Positions 14,513-14,545 of a stretch of 14,545 bases of DNA are shown piece by piece. Where the stretch lies: contig DKBG01000227.1 of the NCBI GenBank assembly GCA_002451155.1, forward strand, positions 33,545-48,089, given 5' to 3'. Source of the stretch: Ignavibacteria bacterium UBA6906. Lineage in GTDB: Bacteria > Bacteroidota > Ignavibacteria > UBA10030 > UBA6906. The position numbers were made by a program, and so were the translations under genes. Position 1 is the stretch's first letter. The number at the start of each line of letters is the position of its first letter. Below the pieces are notes generated by a model. It saw only the letters and a program-made list of their open reading frames with translations, was not told the DNA's origin and ran no database searches.

Positions 14513-14545
14513 ATCCTTCCGGAGCACAGGGAGGGGCCCGGCTGA

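Larger units (their letters stand above)
14216..14545. other. 330-bp region upstream of the Asp-box gene
   Basis: No recognisable gene. It holds two inverted repeats (14404-14419 and 14488-14512) and presumably the promoter of the Asp-box gene, but I could not find a convincing -35/-10 pair. A plus-strand AAGGAGGTG (about 14427-14435) has no start codon at a suitable distance. Short plus-strand frames run to the window end and cannot be judged. Confidence 0.5.

Noticed and set aside
1..14545. A defence system, biosynthetic cluster, phage or mobile element
   Set aside because: No nuclease, transposase, integrase, synthase or repeat array was found; the genes belong to ordinary metabolic, signalling and exported families.

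Overview
The window is a 14.5 kb piece of a GC-rich bacterial chromosome (a little under 60% GC by eye). The best taxonomic clue is the C-terminus of the large Asp-box protein (minus strand, about 11546-11880). It is a type IX secretion (Por/SprB-like) sorting domain of the 'YPNPFNPST...YDLLGREV...TRKLLLLR' kind, which is typical of the Bacteroidota/Chlorobiota/Ignavibacteriota (FCB) group and related candidate phyla. A membrane Ser/Thr kinase fused to TolB-like and TPR regions fits the same groups. No RNA gene, CRISPR array, transposase, phage gene or plasmid function is visible.

Layout. A 5'-truncated glycoside hydrolase family 9 gene runs rightward off the left edge (1-1683). Every other gene is on the minus strand. 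In transcription order (right to left) they are: a secreted Asp-box/BNR beta-propeller protein with a T9SS sorting domain (14215-11546), an intrinsic terminator (11497-11516), a well-formed promoter (11449-11421), a DUF3788 protein (11335-10913), a secreted right-handed beta-helix protein (10863-8938), a Ser/Thr kinase with TolB-like and TPR regions (8663-5673), an aldo/keto reductase (5576-4593), a second promoter (4444-4416) with a long leader, a small exported DUF1579-like protein (4122-3589), a MaoC-type hydratase (3419-2991), a YciI/DGPF protein (2956-2516) and a PhnB-like VOC protein (2307-1819). The last of these converges on the GH9 gene across 135 bp that can fold into a stem-loop.

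How the genes fit together. No single pathway joins them. Three or four products are probably exported (GH9, beta-helix, Asp-box protein, DUF1579-like protein), and two of these look carbohydrate-related, so a loose extracellular or polysaccharide theme is possible. Likely cotranscribed pairs are DUF3788 with the beta-helix gene (49 bp gap) and MaoC with YciI (34 bp gap). The remaining genes are common housekeeping or accessory families.

I found no convincing undescribed system. The points most worth a second look are the GH9 active site, which keeps the catalytic acids but lacks the usual His-x-Arg motif; the promoter/leader/start arrangement ahead of the DUF1579-like gene; and a few strong intergenic stem-loops.
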